Shown here one piece after another: positions 7,957-16,380 of a stretch of DNA of 64,000 nucleotides. The position numbers and the translations under genes were made by a program. This DNA comes from an uncultured Roseburia sp. (GTDB taxonomy: Bacteria > Bacillota > Clostridia > Lachnospirales > Lachnospiraceae). The notes beneath the pieces are model-generated. The model worked only from the letters and a program-made list of their open reading frames with translations, did no database searches and was not told the origin of the DNA. Location of the stretch: positions 1-64,000 of the forward strand of contig CAKRLC010000002.1 in the NCBI GenBank assembly GCA_934358955.1, in the 5' to 3' direction. The stretch's first letter is position 1; each line of letters opens with the position of its first letter.

Positions 7957-8112
7957 ATGCTTGTGATAGAAGGTAACAGTGTTTATGAGATTGACGAGGA
8001 ATGCCTGAAGAAAAGGACAGTGCCTTCGGAGTGCGGAATAGATGAAAAGCTTGTAAAGGAAACAGGAAAAAAGAATCGAAAGAAACCGGAAGAACAGCAG
8101 AAAGATGGCTGA
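7957..8112 (+). CDS. Possible 51-residue small protein
   Basis: The ATG at 7957 opens a frame encoding MLVIEGNSVYEIDEECLKKR followed by a Lys/Glu-rich tail ending KKPEEQQKDG. The N-terminal half looks like a real beta-hairpin-plus-helix peptide and the tail is highly charged. It is preceded by GAGAGAAAG, a weak RBS. It occupies the gap between the minus-strand small-protein operon and a convergent Cys-rich gene, and ends just before the shared terminator at 8147-8176. I cannot assign a family. Confidence 0.5.
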   Translation: MLVIEGNSVYEIDEECLKKRTVPSECGIDEKLVKETGKKNRKKPEEQQKDG

Positions 8113-8146
8113 TAGGAAGAAGCTGGATATGAAAAGTTTCGGCATA

Positions 8147-8176
8147 AAAAAGAATGTGCCAAGGCACATTCTTTTT
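8147..8176. terminator. Bidirectional terminator
   Basis: AAAAAGAATGTGCC pairs with GGCACATTCTTTTT across a two-base AA loop, a 14-bp near-perfect stem. A/T runs flank both sides, so it can terminate both the small + strand ORF and the minus-strand Cys-rich gene. Confidence 0.85.
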
Positions 8177-8188
8177 TAATGGAATGGA

Positions 8189-8416
8189 TTAACAGAAGCC
8201 GCCGCCATTTCCACATCCACCGCCGCATCCGCCGCAGCACAGAAGAAGCAGAATGATCCATAAACAATCATTTCCGCCGCCACAATTGTTGTTTCCACCA
8301 ATGAAACCGCCGTTGCCGCAGCAGCAGCTTAAGAGAATAATGATCCAGAGAATGGAACTGCAACCTCCTTCGTTACAACTGCAACCGCCACAGTTTGTTG
8401 CTGCTAAATCACTCAT
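8189..8416 (-). CDS. Cys/Gly-rich small protein with two hydrophobic segments
   Basis: 75 residues: MSDLAATNCGGCSCNEGG, then a hydrophobic run (SSILWIIILLSCCC), a Gly/Asn linker (GNGGFIGGNNNCGGGN), a second hydrophobic run (CLWIILLLLCC) and a Gly/Cys tail. The two LWII(I/L)LL segments look like an internal duplication. It contains 15 Cys. Similar proteins in Clostridia are often labelled 'chorion class high-cysteine protein', a name based on composition only. A perfect GGAGGA RBS and a terminator at 8147-8176 support expression as a single gene. Function unknown. Confidence 0.75.
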   Translation of the reverse strand: MSDLAATNCGGCSCNEGGCSSILWIIILLSCCCGNGGFIGGNNNCGGGNDCLWIILLLLCCGGCGGGCGNGGGFC

Positions 8417-8502
8417 GATGATTCCTCCAAAAATTTATTACACTGTATTTTATGAAGCTGGCAGAAAAGTGTTACACGTTTGAGGGGATCTGTGAACGAA
8501 GG

Positions 8503-8523
8503 ATTATAACAATTGGTTATAAT
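8503..8523. promoter_or_regulatory. Inverted repeat in the divergent gap
   Basis: ATTATAAC-AATTG-GTTATAAT is a 21-bp element with perfect 8-bp arms, giving a TATAAT hexamer on each strand. It lies in the 8417-8732 gap between the Cys-rich gene and the citrate-synthase-like gene. It could be an operator or paired -10 elements; no good -35 is seen for either direction. Confidence 0.4.
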
Positions 8524-8542
8524 AGATATAAAATATTATTCA

Positions 8543-8572
8543 TTGACAAACAAGCAGTAAAATGTCTAAAAT
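8543..8572 (+). promoter_or_regulatory. Sigma-A promoter for the citrate synthase-like operon
   Basis: TTGACA at 8543-8548, an 18-bp spacer and TAAAAT at 8567-8572. Transcription would start near 8579, giving a leader of about 150 nt before the ATG at 8733. Confidence 0.75.
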
Positions 8573-8590
8573 AGTAGCAAAAGCAAGAAC

Positions 8591-8612
8591 GTATAATTGT
8601 ATACAATTATAC
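8591..8612. promoter_or_regulatory. Perfect 22-bp palindrome, probable GntR operator
   Basis: GTATAATTGTA and its exact reverse complement TACAATTATAC abut at 8591-8612. The core ATTGTATACAAT resembles operators bound by FCD-type GntR regulators, one of which is encoded by the second gene of this operon. It sits 12-34 nt downstream of the predicted start site, well placed for repression. Confidence 0.7.
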
Positions 8613-8732
8613 ATGAAATAAGTTTCGTAAATACTGTATAAATATACGATGAAGTATAGGGCGGCCGTTATTTTGAAATCAACGGAATATCCGGGAGCAG
8701 GAAGGTTGCCTCGAAAAACAAGGAGGATATTT

Positions 8733-10124
8733 ATGAGAGAAGTTGTTATGAATCAGAAAACAAATCTGCTACAGTTGGAAGAGCATTTTTACCAGTTGGC
8801 AGATGTCAAAGAACCAAATGTGTTCCATAATCTTTTTCCTTACGATGAGATTCCGAAGATTGCATTCAATGACCGAATTGTGCCACATAATATGCCGGAA
8901 AACATCTGGATCACAGATACTACTTTCCGTGATGGACAGCAGTCAAGAGCCCCATATACAACAGAGCAGATCGTAACCATTTATGATTATCTCCATAAGC
9001 TGGGCGGACCGAAGGGACTCGTCCGTCAGAGTGAGTTTTTCCTTTATAGCAAAAAAGACAGGGATGCTGTCTATAAATGTATGGAACGAGGATATAAATT
9101 TCCGGAAGTAACAAGCTGGATCCGTGCGAGCAAACAGGATTTTCAGTTAGTAAAAGATATCGGGCTGCGTGAGACAGGTATTCTTGTCAGCTGTTCAGAT
9201 TATCATATTTTTTACAAGATGAAGATGACAAGAAGAGAGGTTATGAATCTTTACCTGAGCGTGATCCGTGATTGCTTAGAGACTGGAATCAGCCCAAGAT
9301 GCCACCTGGAAGATATTACAAGATCGGATATTTATGGATTTGTCATTCCATTTTGTGTGGAATTGATGAAGCTGATGGATGAATATAAGATCCCGATTAA
9401 AATCCGTGCCTGTGATACGATGGGATATGGTGTGAACTTCCCGGGTGCTGTGATTCCACGAAGTGTTCCGGGTATTATTTATGGTCTTACAACGCATGCA
9501 GGTGTTCCGTCAGAGCTGATCGAGTGGCATGGACATAATGATTTTTATAAAGCAGTAAATAATTCCACAACAGCGTGGTTATACGGTGCAAGCGGTGTAA
9601 ACTGTTCACTTTTTGGTATCGGTGAAAGAACAGGTAATACACCGTTAGAGGCTATGGTATTTGAATATGCGCAGTTAAAGGGCAGCCTGGATGGTATGGA
9701 TACAACCGTGATCACAGAGCTGGCAGAATATTTTGAAAAAGAACTCGGTTATGTGCAGCCAAGCCGTACCCCATTTGTCGGAAGTAATTTTAATGTGACA
9801 AGGGCAGGAATCCATGCAGATGGACTTCTGAAGAATGAAGAGATTTATAACATTTTCGATACAGGTAAGTTCTTAAACAGACCACCGCTTGTATCTGTTT
9901 CCAATACATCCGGACTGGCAGGTATTGCACTTTGGATCAATTCCTATTATCACCTTCCAAAGGATGCGGGAGTGAATAAAAATTCAGACCTTGTTAAAAT
10001 GGTAAAGGTATGGGTGGACAAACAGTATGAGGAAGGACGTGTCACAGTCCTGACAGATAATGAGCTTGTAGCAGAAATCGACCGATGCTGCGAGGAATTA
10101 AAGATAGATAAATTGGAGAGGTAA
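8733..10124 (+). CDS. DRE-TIM condensing enzyme (candidate Re-citrate synthase; isopropylmalate/homocitrate synthase family)
   Basis: 463 residues from the ATG at 8733, preceded by AAGGAGG at good spacing. The DRE-TIM signature TDTTFRDGQQSRAP opens the TIM barrel. The metal-binding motif EWHGHNDFYKAVNN and the loop GIGERTGNTPLEAM are intact. There is no LeuA regulatory C-terminal domain, so leucine synthesis is unlikely, and no leu genes flank it. The operon partners, a GntR regulator and NADP-isocitrate dehydrogenase, point to the oxidative arm from oxaloacetate and acetyl-CoA via citrate to 2-oxoglutarate. Some Clostridia use a Re-face citrate synthase of this fold. Homocitrate or isopropylmalate synthase activity cannot be excluded from sequence. 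Confidence 0.8.
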   Translation: MREVVMNQKTNLLQLEEHFYQLADVKEPNVFHNLFPYDEIPKIAFNDRIVPHNMPENIWITDTTFRDGQQSRAPYTTEQIVTIYDYLHKLGGPKGLVRQSEFFLYSKKDRDAVYKCMERGYKFPEVTSWIRASKQDFQLVKDIGLRETGILVSCSDYHIFYKMKMTRREVMNLYLSVIRDCLETGISPRCHLEDITRSDIYGFVIPFCVELMKLMDEYKIPIKIRACDTMGYGVNFPGAVIPRSVPGIIYGLTTHAGVPSELIEWHGHNDFYKAVNNSTTAWLYGASGVNCSLFGIGERTGNTPLEAMVFEYAQLKGSLDGMDTTVITELAEYFEKELGYVQPSRTPFVGSNFNVTRAGIHADGLLKNEEIYNIFDTGKFLNRPPLVSVSNTSGLAGIALWINSYYHLPKDAGVNKNSDLVKMVKVWVDKQYEEGRVTVLTDNELVAEIDRCCEELKIDKLER

Positions 10125-10126
10125 AT

Positions 10127-10786
10127 ATGGGCGAAGATAATTACTCCCTTGGAACGCGTGTGTTTCACAGCATCCGGGAGAATATCCTGTCTGGAAAGTA
10201 TCAAAAGGACGAGGAATTAAAAGAAAAAACAATTGGGGAAGAGCTGGGAGTCAGCAGAACTCCGGTACGTGAGGCGTTACGCCAGCTTGAGCTGGAAGGG
10301 CTTGTGACGATCGTTCCGAACAAGGGAGCGTATGTTGTTGGCATTTCACAAAAAGATATCAAAGATATCTATGAGATCCGCTGCAGACTGGAAGGACTGT
10401 GTGCCAGATGGGCAGCAGAGACGATCACAAAGGAACAGTTAGACGAGCTGGAGGAAAACATTTTTCTTTCTGATTTTCATGCAGCGAAAGGAAATGCAGA
10501 ACAGTTAGTAGAGCTTGATAATAAATTTCACGAGGTGCTGTATACAGCAAGCAATAGCAGGGAACTACGCCATGTATTGTCTGATTTTCATCATTATGTA
10601 CAGCGTGTCAGAATGATCACGCTTGCGGACAGCACAAGAGCGGTAGATTCCAACAATGAACACCGGAAAATTGTAGAAGCATTAAAAAAACATGACGCTG
10701 ATCTTGCAGAAAAACTTGCAAATCAGCACATTATGAGTACAATTGAAAACATGGACCGCTATGGATGGGACAACTTATTAAAATAA
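10127..10786 (+). CDS. GntR-family transcriptional regulator (FCD subfamily)
   Basis: 219 residues. The N-terminal winged HTH is typical ([20 protein letters not shown] then [20 protein letters not shown]). The C-terminal all-helical FCD domain contains [17 protein letters not shown] and [13 protein letters not shown], where D, H and later H residues usually hold a metal or organic acid ligand. It begins 3 bp after the upstream gene's stop, so it is translationally linked. The palindrome at 8591-8612 is the natural candidate for its own operator. It may respond to a TCA intermediate such as citrate, though this is inference. Confidence 0.9.
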   Translation: MGEDNYSLGTRVFHSIRENILSGKYQKDEELKEKTIGEELGVSRTPVREALRQLELEGLVTIVPNKGAYVVGISQKDIKDIYEIRCRLEGLCARWAAETITKEQLDELEENIFLSDFHAAKGNAEQLVELDNKFHEVLYTASNSRELRHVLSDFHHYVQRVRMITLADSTRAVDSNNEHRKIVEALKKHDADLAEKLANQHIMSTIENMDRYGWDNLLK

Positions 10787-10850
10787 AGGTTACGGTTACA
10801 GGATACCCTGGGACAGTAAGCATAGAACTGCAACAGAAAGGAATATTGGT

Positions 10851-12059
10851 ATGGAAAAAATTAAAATGACGACTCCACTGGTTGAGATGGATGGAGATGA
10901 GATGACCAGAATTCTCTGGAAGATCATCAAGGATGAATTGTTGTTGCCATTTATCGATTTAAAGATAGAGTATTACGATCTTGGCTTGGAATATCGTAAT
11001 GAGACAGATGATCAGGTTACAGTTGATTCTGCAAATGCAACGAAAAAATATGGTGTTGCAGTAAAATGTGCAACAATCACGCCAAATGCGGCACGTATGA
11101 AGGAATACGATCTGAAAGAAATGTGGAAGAGTCCGAATGGCACGATCCGTGCAATTTTAGACGGAACCGTTTTCCGTGCACCGATCGTTGTGAAAGGGAT
11201 CGAGCCATGCGTAAAGAACTGGAAAAAGCCGATCACAATTGCCCGTCATGCTTATGGTGATGTATACAAAGCATCTGAGATGAAGATTCCGGGACCAGGA
11301 AAATGTGAACTTGTTTATACTGCAGAAGATGGAACAGAGACAAGAGAGCTGATCCATAACTTTACCGGCGCAGGCGTGGTACAGGGACAGCATAATCTGT
11401 GTAATTCCATTGAGAGCTTTGCTAAGAGCTGCTTTAATTACGCACTGGATACAAAACAGGATCTGTGGTTTGCAACAAAAGATACCATTTCTAAAAAATA
11501 TGACCATACTTTTAAGGATATTTTCCAGGAAATCTTTGATGCAGAATATAAAGAAAAATTCGAGAAAGCCGGAATCACTTATTTCTATACACTGATCGAT
11601 GATGCAGTTGCCCGTGTGATGAAATCAGAAGGTGGATATATCTGGGCATGCAAGAATTATGATGGAGACGTCATGAGTGATATGGTATCAAGTGCATTTG
11701 GCTCTCTTGCGATGATGACATCCGTTTTAGTTTCTCCGGATGGATATTATGAATATGAAGCGGCACATGGAACCGTACAGCGTCATTATTATAAGCATTT
11801 AAAAGGTGAGGAAACATCCACAAACTCTGTTGCAACGATCTTTGCATGGACAGGAGCACTCCGCAAACGTGGAGAGCTTGATGGCAGCCAGGAATTACAG
11901 GATTTTGCAGATAAATTAGAAAAAGCTTGTATTCAGACGATAGAGGGTGGTAAAATGACAAAAGACCTTGCGCTCATTACTACAATAGAGCATCCAACTG
12001 TATTAAACAGTGAGGAGTTTATCAAGGCAATCCGAACCACATTAGAAGGAATGTTATAG
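10851..12059 (+). CDS. icd: NADP-dependent isocitrate dehydrogenase (eukaryotic-like type II)
   Basis: 402 residues converting isocitrate to 2-oxoglutarate and CO2. Hallmarks of the homodimeric IDH1-like class: [20 protein letters not shown] at the N-terminus, [32 protein letters not shown], and [17 protein letters not shown] [20 protein letters not shown]. The last motif carries the NADP-preferring His/Arg pattern. It follows the GntR gene by 64 bp and completes a citrate-to-2-oxoglutarate module, except for aconitase, which is not in the window. The RBS is AAAGGAA ahead of the ATG. Confidence 0.93.
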   Translation: MEKIKMTTPLVEMDGDEMTRILWKIIKDELLLPFIDLKIEYYDLGLEYRNETDDQVTVDSANATKKYGVAVKCATITPNAARMKEYDLKEMWKSPNGTIRAILDGTVFRAPIVVKGIEPCVKNWKKPITIARHAYGDVYKASEMKIPGPGKCELVYTAEDGTETRELIHNFTGAGVVQGQHNLCNSIESFAKSCFNYALDTKQDLWFATKDTISKKYDHTFKDIFQEIFDAEYKEKFEKAGITYFYTLIDDAVARVMKSEGGYIWACKNYDGDVMSDMVSSAFGSLAMMTSVLVSPDGYYEYEAAHGTVQRHYYKHLKGEETSTNSVATIFAWTGALRKRGELDGSQELQDFADKLEKACIQTIEGGKMTKDLALITTIEHPTVLNSEEFIKAIRTTLEGML

Positions 12060-12061
12060 TT

Positions 12062-13996
12062 ATGATTTTAGCTTGTCAGAATATCTCAAAGTCATTCGGG
12101 ACTGACGAAATTTTAAAAAATGTAAGTTTTCATATTGAAGAAAATGAAAAAGCAGCGGTTGTCGGCATCAATGGTGCCGGCAAATCTACGCTGCTTAAAA
12201 TCATTATGAACGAAGAATCCGCAGATGAAGGGGAAGTGATCCTTGCAAAAGATAAAACGATCGGTTATCTGTCCCAGCATCAGGATATCTCCGGACATAA
12301 GACTATTTATGAAGAGGTACTTGAGTCAAAAAAAGACCTCATAGAAACAGAAGAAAAGCTTCGACGCATGGAAGCAGATATGAATCATCTTTCCGGAAGT
12401 GATCTGGAAAAGTTATTGGAGGCGTATCACAAATTAAGCGATGAGTTTTCACAGCAGAACGGCTATGCTTATCGAAGTGAAGTGAGCGGAATCCTCAAAG
12501 GCCTTGGTTTTTCAGAGGAAGAATTTGATAAAAAAATGAGTGAGCTTTCCGGTGGACAGAAAACAAGGGTATCCCTTGGAAAATTGCTGGTGACAAAACC
12601 GGATGTCCTGCTTTTGGATGAGCCTACAAACCACCTGGATATCGAGTCTATCCGCTGGCTGGAGACTTTTTTACTGAATTACAGGGGAGCTGTGCTGATC
12701 GTATCCCATGACCGTTATTTTCTGGACCGCGTTGTCGGAAAGGTGATTGAGATTTTTCAGCACAAAGGCTATGTTTATCTTGGCAATTATACTGATTATG
12801 CGCAGAAGAAAGCAGCTGTACGCGCCGCACTGATCAAACAGTACTATAATCAGCAGAGAGAGATCCACCGCCAGGAGGAAGTGATCGCGAAGTTAAAATC
12901 CTTTAACAGGGAAAAATCTATCAAGCGTGCAGAGAGCCGTGAGAAGATGCTGGACAAAATAGAACGTATCGAGCGCCCGGTAGAGGACAATACCGATATC
13001 CGCATTGTGCTTGAACCAAACGTGGTCAGTGGAAATGATGTACTGACCGTAGAAAAACTGAGCAAAGCATTTCCGCCACTGACTTTGTTTTCCAATATTA
13101 ATTTTGAGATCAAGCGTGGTGAACGTGTGGCTCTGATCGGAAATAATGGAACGGGGAAAACAACCATTTTAAAAATAATTAACGAGCTGATCGCACCGGA
13201 CAGTGGAACGATCACACTCGGAAGCAATGTTCACATTGGTTATTATGATCAGGAACATCAGCAGCTGCATATGGAAAAGACGATCTTTGAGGAAATCGCA
13301 GATGATTATCCGGATCTGACAAATACGAAGGTCAGAAATGTCCTGGCCGCTTTTCTGTTTACAGATGATGATGTTTACAAAAGAATTGAGGACTTAAGTG
13401 GTGGGGAGCGCGGACGTGTTGCCCTTGCAAAACTGATGCTTTCAGATGCTAATTTCCTGATTCTTGACGAGCCGACAAACCACCTGGACATTACATCAAA
13501 AGAGATTTTGGAAGAGGCACTGAAGAGTTACACAGGAACTGTATTTTTCGTGTCTCATGACCGTTATTTTATTAATCAGACAGCAACAAGAATTTTGGAA
13601 CTGACCGGGGAATGTATCGTAAATTATATTGGAAATTATGATTATTATCTGGAAAAAAGAGAACAGATGGTGGAGCTTTATGTGAAGAAACTGGAAAATG
13701 ACAGTACAAAGGCAGATACCACAGAAGCGGCTGCGGCGCCAAAGACAGACTGGCAGGCCCAGAAAGCAGAGCAGGCAAGAATCCGTAAGATTGAAAATGC
13801 GTTAAAGAAAGCAGAGGATGCCATTGCAGACCTGGAAGAAAAAATCTCACTGATCGATGAAGAATGTGCAAAACCTGAGAATGCAGTTAATTCAGCAAAG
13901 CTTGGAGAATTGACAGCCCAGCAGGAAAAGTACCGCGAAGAACTTGAAAAACAATATGAAATCTGGGAAGAACTATCGCTGGAACTGGATCATTAG
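12062..13996 (+). CDS. ABC-F family ATP-binding protein
   Basis: 644 residues with two ATPase cassettes and no transmembrane domain. Walker A motifs are GINGAGKST and GNNGTGKTT, signatures are LSGGQKTRVSLG and LSGGERGRVALA, and both Walker B motifs read DEPTNHLD. A linker of the ABC-F type (KSFNREKSIKRAESREKML) separates them. The C-terminus is a charged coiled coil (AIADLEEKISLIDEECAKPE), as in Uup/YdiF. ABC-F proteins act on the ribosome, as translation factors or antibiotic-resistance proteins; the subgroup cannot be fixed here. It starts 2 bp after icd, so it is probably in that operon. Confidence 0.92.
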   Translation: MILACQNISKSFGTDEILKNVSFHIEENEKAAVVGINGAGKSTLLKIIMNEESADEGEVILAKDKTIGYLSQHQDISGHKTIYEEVLESKKDLIETEEKLRRMEADMNHLSGSDLEKLLEAYHKLSDEFSQQNGYAYRSEVSGILKGLGFSEEEFDKKMSELSGGQKTRVSLGKLLVTKPDVLLLDEPTNHLDIESIRWLETFLLNYRGAVLIVSHDRYFLDRVVGKVIEIFQHKGYVYLGNYTDYAQKKAAVRAALIKQYYNQQREIHRQEEVIAKLKSFNREKSIKRAESREKMLDKIERIERPVEDNTDIRIVLEPNVVSGNDVLTVEKLSKAFPPLTLFSNINFEIKRGERVALIGNNGTGKTTILKIINELIAPDSGTITLGSNVHIGYYDQEHQQLHMEKTIFEEIADDYPDLTNTKVRNVLAAFLFTDDDVYKRIEDLSGGERGRVALAKLMLSDANFLILDEPTNHLDITSKEILEEALKSYTGTVFFVSHDRYFINQTATRILELTGECIVNYIGNYDYYLEKREQMVELYVKKLENDSTKADTTEAAAAPKTDWQAQKAEQARIRKIENALKKAEDAIADLEEKISLIDEECAKPENAVNSAKLGELTAQQEKYREELEKQYEIWEELSLELDH

Positions 13997-14005
13997 TTAC
14001 GGCTT

Positions 14006-14040
14006 ATTCAGCAGTAAAACGTCTGCTGTTTGGCTGCGTA
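14006..14040 (+). repeat. Weak third copy of repeat R1
   Basis: ATTCAGCAG, then 18 nt, then GCTGCGTA, in the same order and near-identical spacing as at 975-1008. Inside it CAGCAG (14009-14014) pairs with CTGCTG (14023-14028) followed by TTT, which might act as a weak terminator after the ABC-F gene. The rest of the R1 sequence is not conserved here. Confidence 0.35.
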
Positions 14041-14075
14041 TGAGAATGGTTCGGGTTAGTTAAAAATTTCACACA

Positions 14076-14104
14076 TTGACAGATAGTTTTGAACAAATTA
14101 TAAT
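14076..14104 (+). promoter_or_regulatory. Consensus sigma-A promoter for rex
   Basis: A perfect TTGACA at 14076-14081, exactly 17 bp, and a perfect TATAAT at 14099-14104. This is the strongest promoter by eye in the window. No Rex-type operator (TTGTTAA-N4-TTAACAA) is seen nearby. Confidence 0.88.
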
Positions 14105-14142
14105 AAAGATAATTGAGTGAGATATTTCAGGAGGAACAAATT

Positions 14143-14784
14143 ATGCAGCAAAAAGAAATTTCTCAGGCAGTGATTCGCCGTATGCCTAGATATTACAGGT
14201 ATTTAGGGGAATTATTAGATGACGGGGTAGAACGTATTTCGTCAAATGACCTAAGTAAAAGAATGAAAGTAACTGCGTCCCAGATCAGACAGGATCTGAA
14301 TAATTTTGGTGGTTTTGGACAGCAGGGATATGGATATAACGTAAAGTTTTTATACGAAGAGATTGGAAAGATTCTTGGTTTAAACGAGAAACATAATATT
14401 ATTGTGATCGGTGCAGGTAACCTTGGCCAGGCACTGGCCAACTATGTGAAGTTTGAAAAGCTTGGTTTTGTGATCACAGCGTTATTCGATGTGAACCCGG
14501 CGCTTGAAGGGGTGACTGTTCGAGGAATCAAGATCCATATGCTCGATGAGCTGGAGGAATATTGCCATAACCATGTGGTAGATATTGCAGCACTTACCAT
14601 GCCCAAGGAGAAAGCAGATGCGATCGCAAACAGACTGGTGGATCTCGGCATTCAGGCGATCTGGAATTTCGCACATGTAGATCTGGATCTTATTGATAAA
14701 GATGTAGTAGTCGAAAACGTTCATTTGTCTGACAGCCTGATGCAGCTGTCATACAATATTGTTAAAAACAGAAGAAATGAATAG
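14143..14784 (+). CDS. rex: Redox-sensing transcriptional repressor Rex
   Basis: 213 residues from the ATG at 14143, which follows CAGGAGG; the upstream TTG at 14113 has no RBS. The N-terminal winged helix includes RMPRYYRYLGEL and SQIRQDLNNFGGFGQQGYGY, the DNA-reading region of Rex. The Rossmann motif is IGAGNLGQALANY at ~93-105. The C-terminal swap helix contains SDSLMQLSYNIV. Rex senses the NADH/NAD ratio and represses fermentation genes in Firmicutes. The gene has its own consensus promoter. Confidence 0.96.
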   Translation: MQQKEISQAVIRRMPRYYRYLGELLDDGVERISSNDLSKRMKVTASQIRQDLNNFGGFGQQGYGYNVKFLYEEIGKILGLNEKHNIIVIGAGNLGQALANYVKFEKLGFVITALFDVNPALEGVTVRGIKIHMLDELEEYCHNHVVDIAALTMPKEKADAIANRLVDLGIQAIWNFAHVDLDLIDKDVVVENVHLSDSLMQLSYNIVKNRRNE

Positions 14785-14858
14785 ATTCATCTGATGGAGC
14801 GGCTGCATGAGGCTTTTGACTGGCAGCGGCTCCATTCAAACGTATCGGGGTGGACAAT

Positions 14859-16352
14859 ATGAGATACTTAGTCAGCGGCAGGGAAATGAAAGAATATGAC
14901 AGGACAACGATCGAAGCATTCCGGGTGCCGGCGCTTGTTCTGATGGAGCGGGCAGCACTTGCAGTAGCAGAAGAAGTCTTAGCGGTTACAGATCCTGCCA
15001 GCCGTGTACTTGTTGTATGCGGAACAGGAAATAACGGAGCCGACGGACTTGCTGTTGTCCGGTTGCTAAGGCAGCATGGCCGGGCCGCGGATGCTGTTTT
15101 ATATGGCAACCGTCAGAAAATGACAGAGCAGTGCCAAAGACAATTGGAGATATTAGAGGCATATGGATATCCTGTCCTGGAAGAAATCCCGTCGGACAGA
15201 GCCTATCAGACAGTTGTGGATGCTGTTTTTGGTGTAGGGTTATGCAGAAAAGTAGAAGGAGCCTATGCAGATCTCATTAATCAGATGAATGGTATGGATG
15301 CAAGGAAAATTGCAGTCGATGTTCCGTCCGGTGTAGATGCTGATAAAGGAGAAGTACTTGGAACGGCATTCCGGGCAGATATGACAGTAACCTTTGCATT
15401 TGAAAAAGCAGGACTTTATCTATGGCCCGGAAATGAGTATGCAGGTGAAGTAAAAAGAAAAGAGATAGGCATTACCAAAGAGAGCTTTGGAGAACAGGAA
15501 CCGGCAGTCAGAATTTTAGAAGAAACAGATCTTGATCAGCTTCCGGTGCGTCGTTCCCATTCAAATAAAGGAACGTATGGAAAGCTGCTTGTGATCGCCG
15601 GAAGCTGGAATATGGCTGGAGCGGCAGTGCTTAGTGCATCTGCGGCGTGTGCATCCGGCAGTGGTCTTGTGCGGGTATACACACCGGAAGAAAATAGACT
15701 GATTGTCCAGATCAAGGTGCCAGAAGCGATCCTTACGACTTACGATGCTTCTAATTGGAACAAAGCGGAGCTTTTAGAGGCGATTTCCTGGTCAGATGCA
15801 GTGTTATGCGGACCGGGACTTGGAAAAAGCACTGTTGCACGGCAGATTGTGGAAACGGTTCTTTCTGATACTACAAAACCGTTGATCCTAGATGCAGATG
15901 CATTGAATATTCTTTCAGAGACGGAAGCGCTGACAGGAAAACTAAGAAAAGGCGTTATTATTACGCCACATCTTGGAGAGATGAGCCGGCTTACCGGGCA
16001 TACCGTGGCAGAGATCCAGGGAAATCTTTTAAGCGAAGCGCAGACATTTGCAACGCAGCATCATTGCATCTGTGTATTAAAAGATGAACATACGGTTACT
16101 TGTGGAACGCATATATATTTTAATATGTCAGGAAATAATGGCATGGCAACAGCGGGAAGTGGAGATGTTCTTGCTGGCGTGATCTCATCCTTTTATGCAC
16201 AGGGGATGGATCCGGAAAAGGCAGCTGCCTATGGGGTTTTTCTGCACGGACTGGCAGGAGACTGCGTGAAAAAGAAAACGGGATACCGAGGCATGACAGC
16301 ATCTGATCTGCTTGCCGGAATCAGGGATGTTTTTGCAGAGAGGCAGCTTTAA
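14859..16352 (+). CDS. nnr: Bifunctional NAD(P)HX epimerase/dehydratase
   Basis: About 497 residues. The N-terminal YjeF epimerase domain (MRYLVSGREMKEYDRTTIEA; VVCGTGNNGADGLAVVRLL; AVDVPSGVDADKG) is fused to a C-terminal ribokinase-fold dehydratase (KGTYGKLLVIAGS; DADALNILSE; NNGMATAGSGDVLAGVISSF). The pair repairs hydrated NADH/NADPH using ATP or ADP. GGGGTGG just upstream favours the ATG at 14859 over a GTG at 14850. It leads into alr, a common firmicute neighbourhood. Confidence 0.93.
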   Translation: MRYLVSGREMKEYDRTTIEAFRVPALVLMERAALAVAEEVLAVTDPASRVLVVCGTGNNGADGLAVVRLLRQHGRAADAVLYGNRQKMTEQCQRQLEILEAYGYPVLEEIPSDRAYQTVVDAVFGVGLCRKVEGAYADLINQMNGMDARKIAVDVPSGVDADKGEVLGTAFRADMTVTFAFEKAGLYLWPGNEYAGEVKRKEIGITKESFGEQEPAVRILEETDLDQLPVRRSHSNKGTYGKLLVIAGSWNMAGAAVLSASAACASGSGLVRVYTPEENRLIVQIKVPEAILTTYDASNWNKAELLEAISWSDAVLCGPGLGKSTVARQIVETVLSDTTKPLILDADALNILSETEALTGKLRKGVIITPHLGEMSRLTGHTVAEIQGNLLSEAQTFATQHHCICVLKDEHTVTCGTHIYFNMSGNNGMATAGSGDVLAGVISSFYAQGMDPEKAAAYGVFLHGLAGDCVKKKTGYRGMTASDLLAGIRDVFAERQL

Positions 16353-16380
16353 AAACCATGAGACAGGAAAGGTTTGAAAA

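Noticed and set aside
7859-8267. Several Leu/Phe/Ser-rich minus-strand ORFs across 7859-8267
   Set aside because: They are antisense to the small 51-codon frame or lack RBSs, and their composition looks like reverse-complement artefact.
8253-8483. Pro/Gln-rich + strand ORF
   Set aside because: It is the complement of the Cys/Gly-rich gene, whose RBS and terminator support the minus strand.
13997-14142. Rex operator in front of rex
   Set aside because: No TTGTTAA-N4-TTAACAA-like dyad is present; only the promoter is clear.
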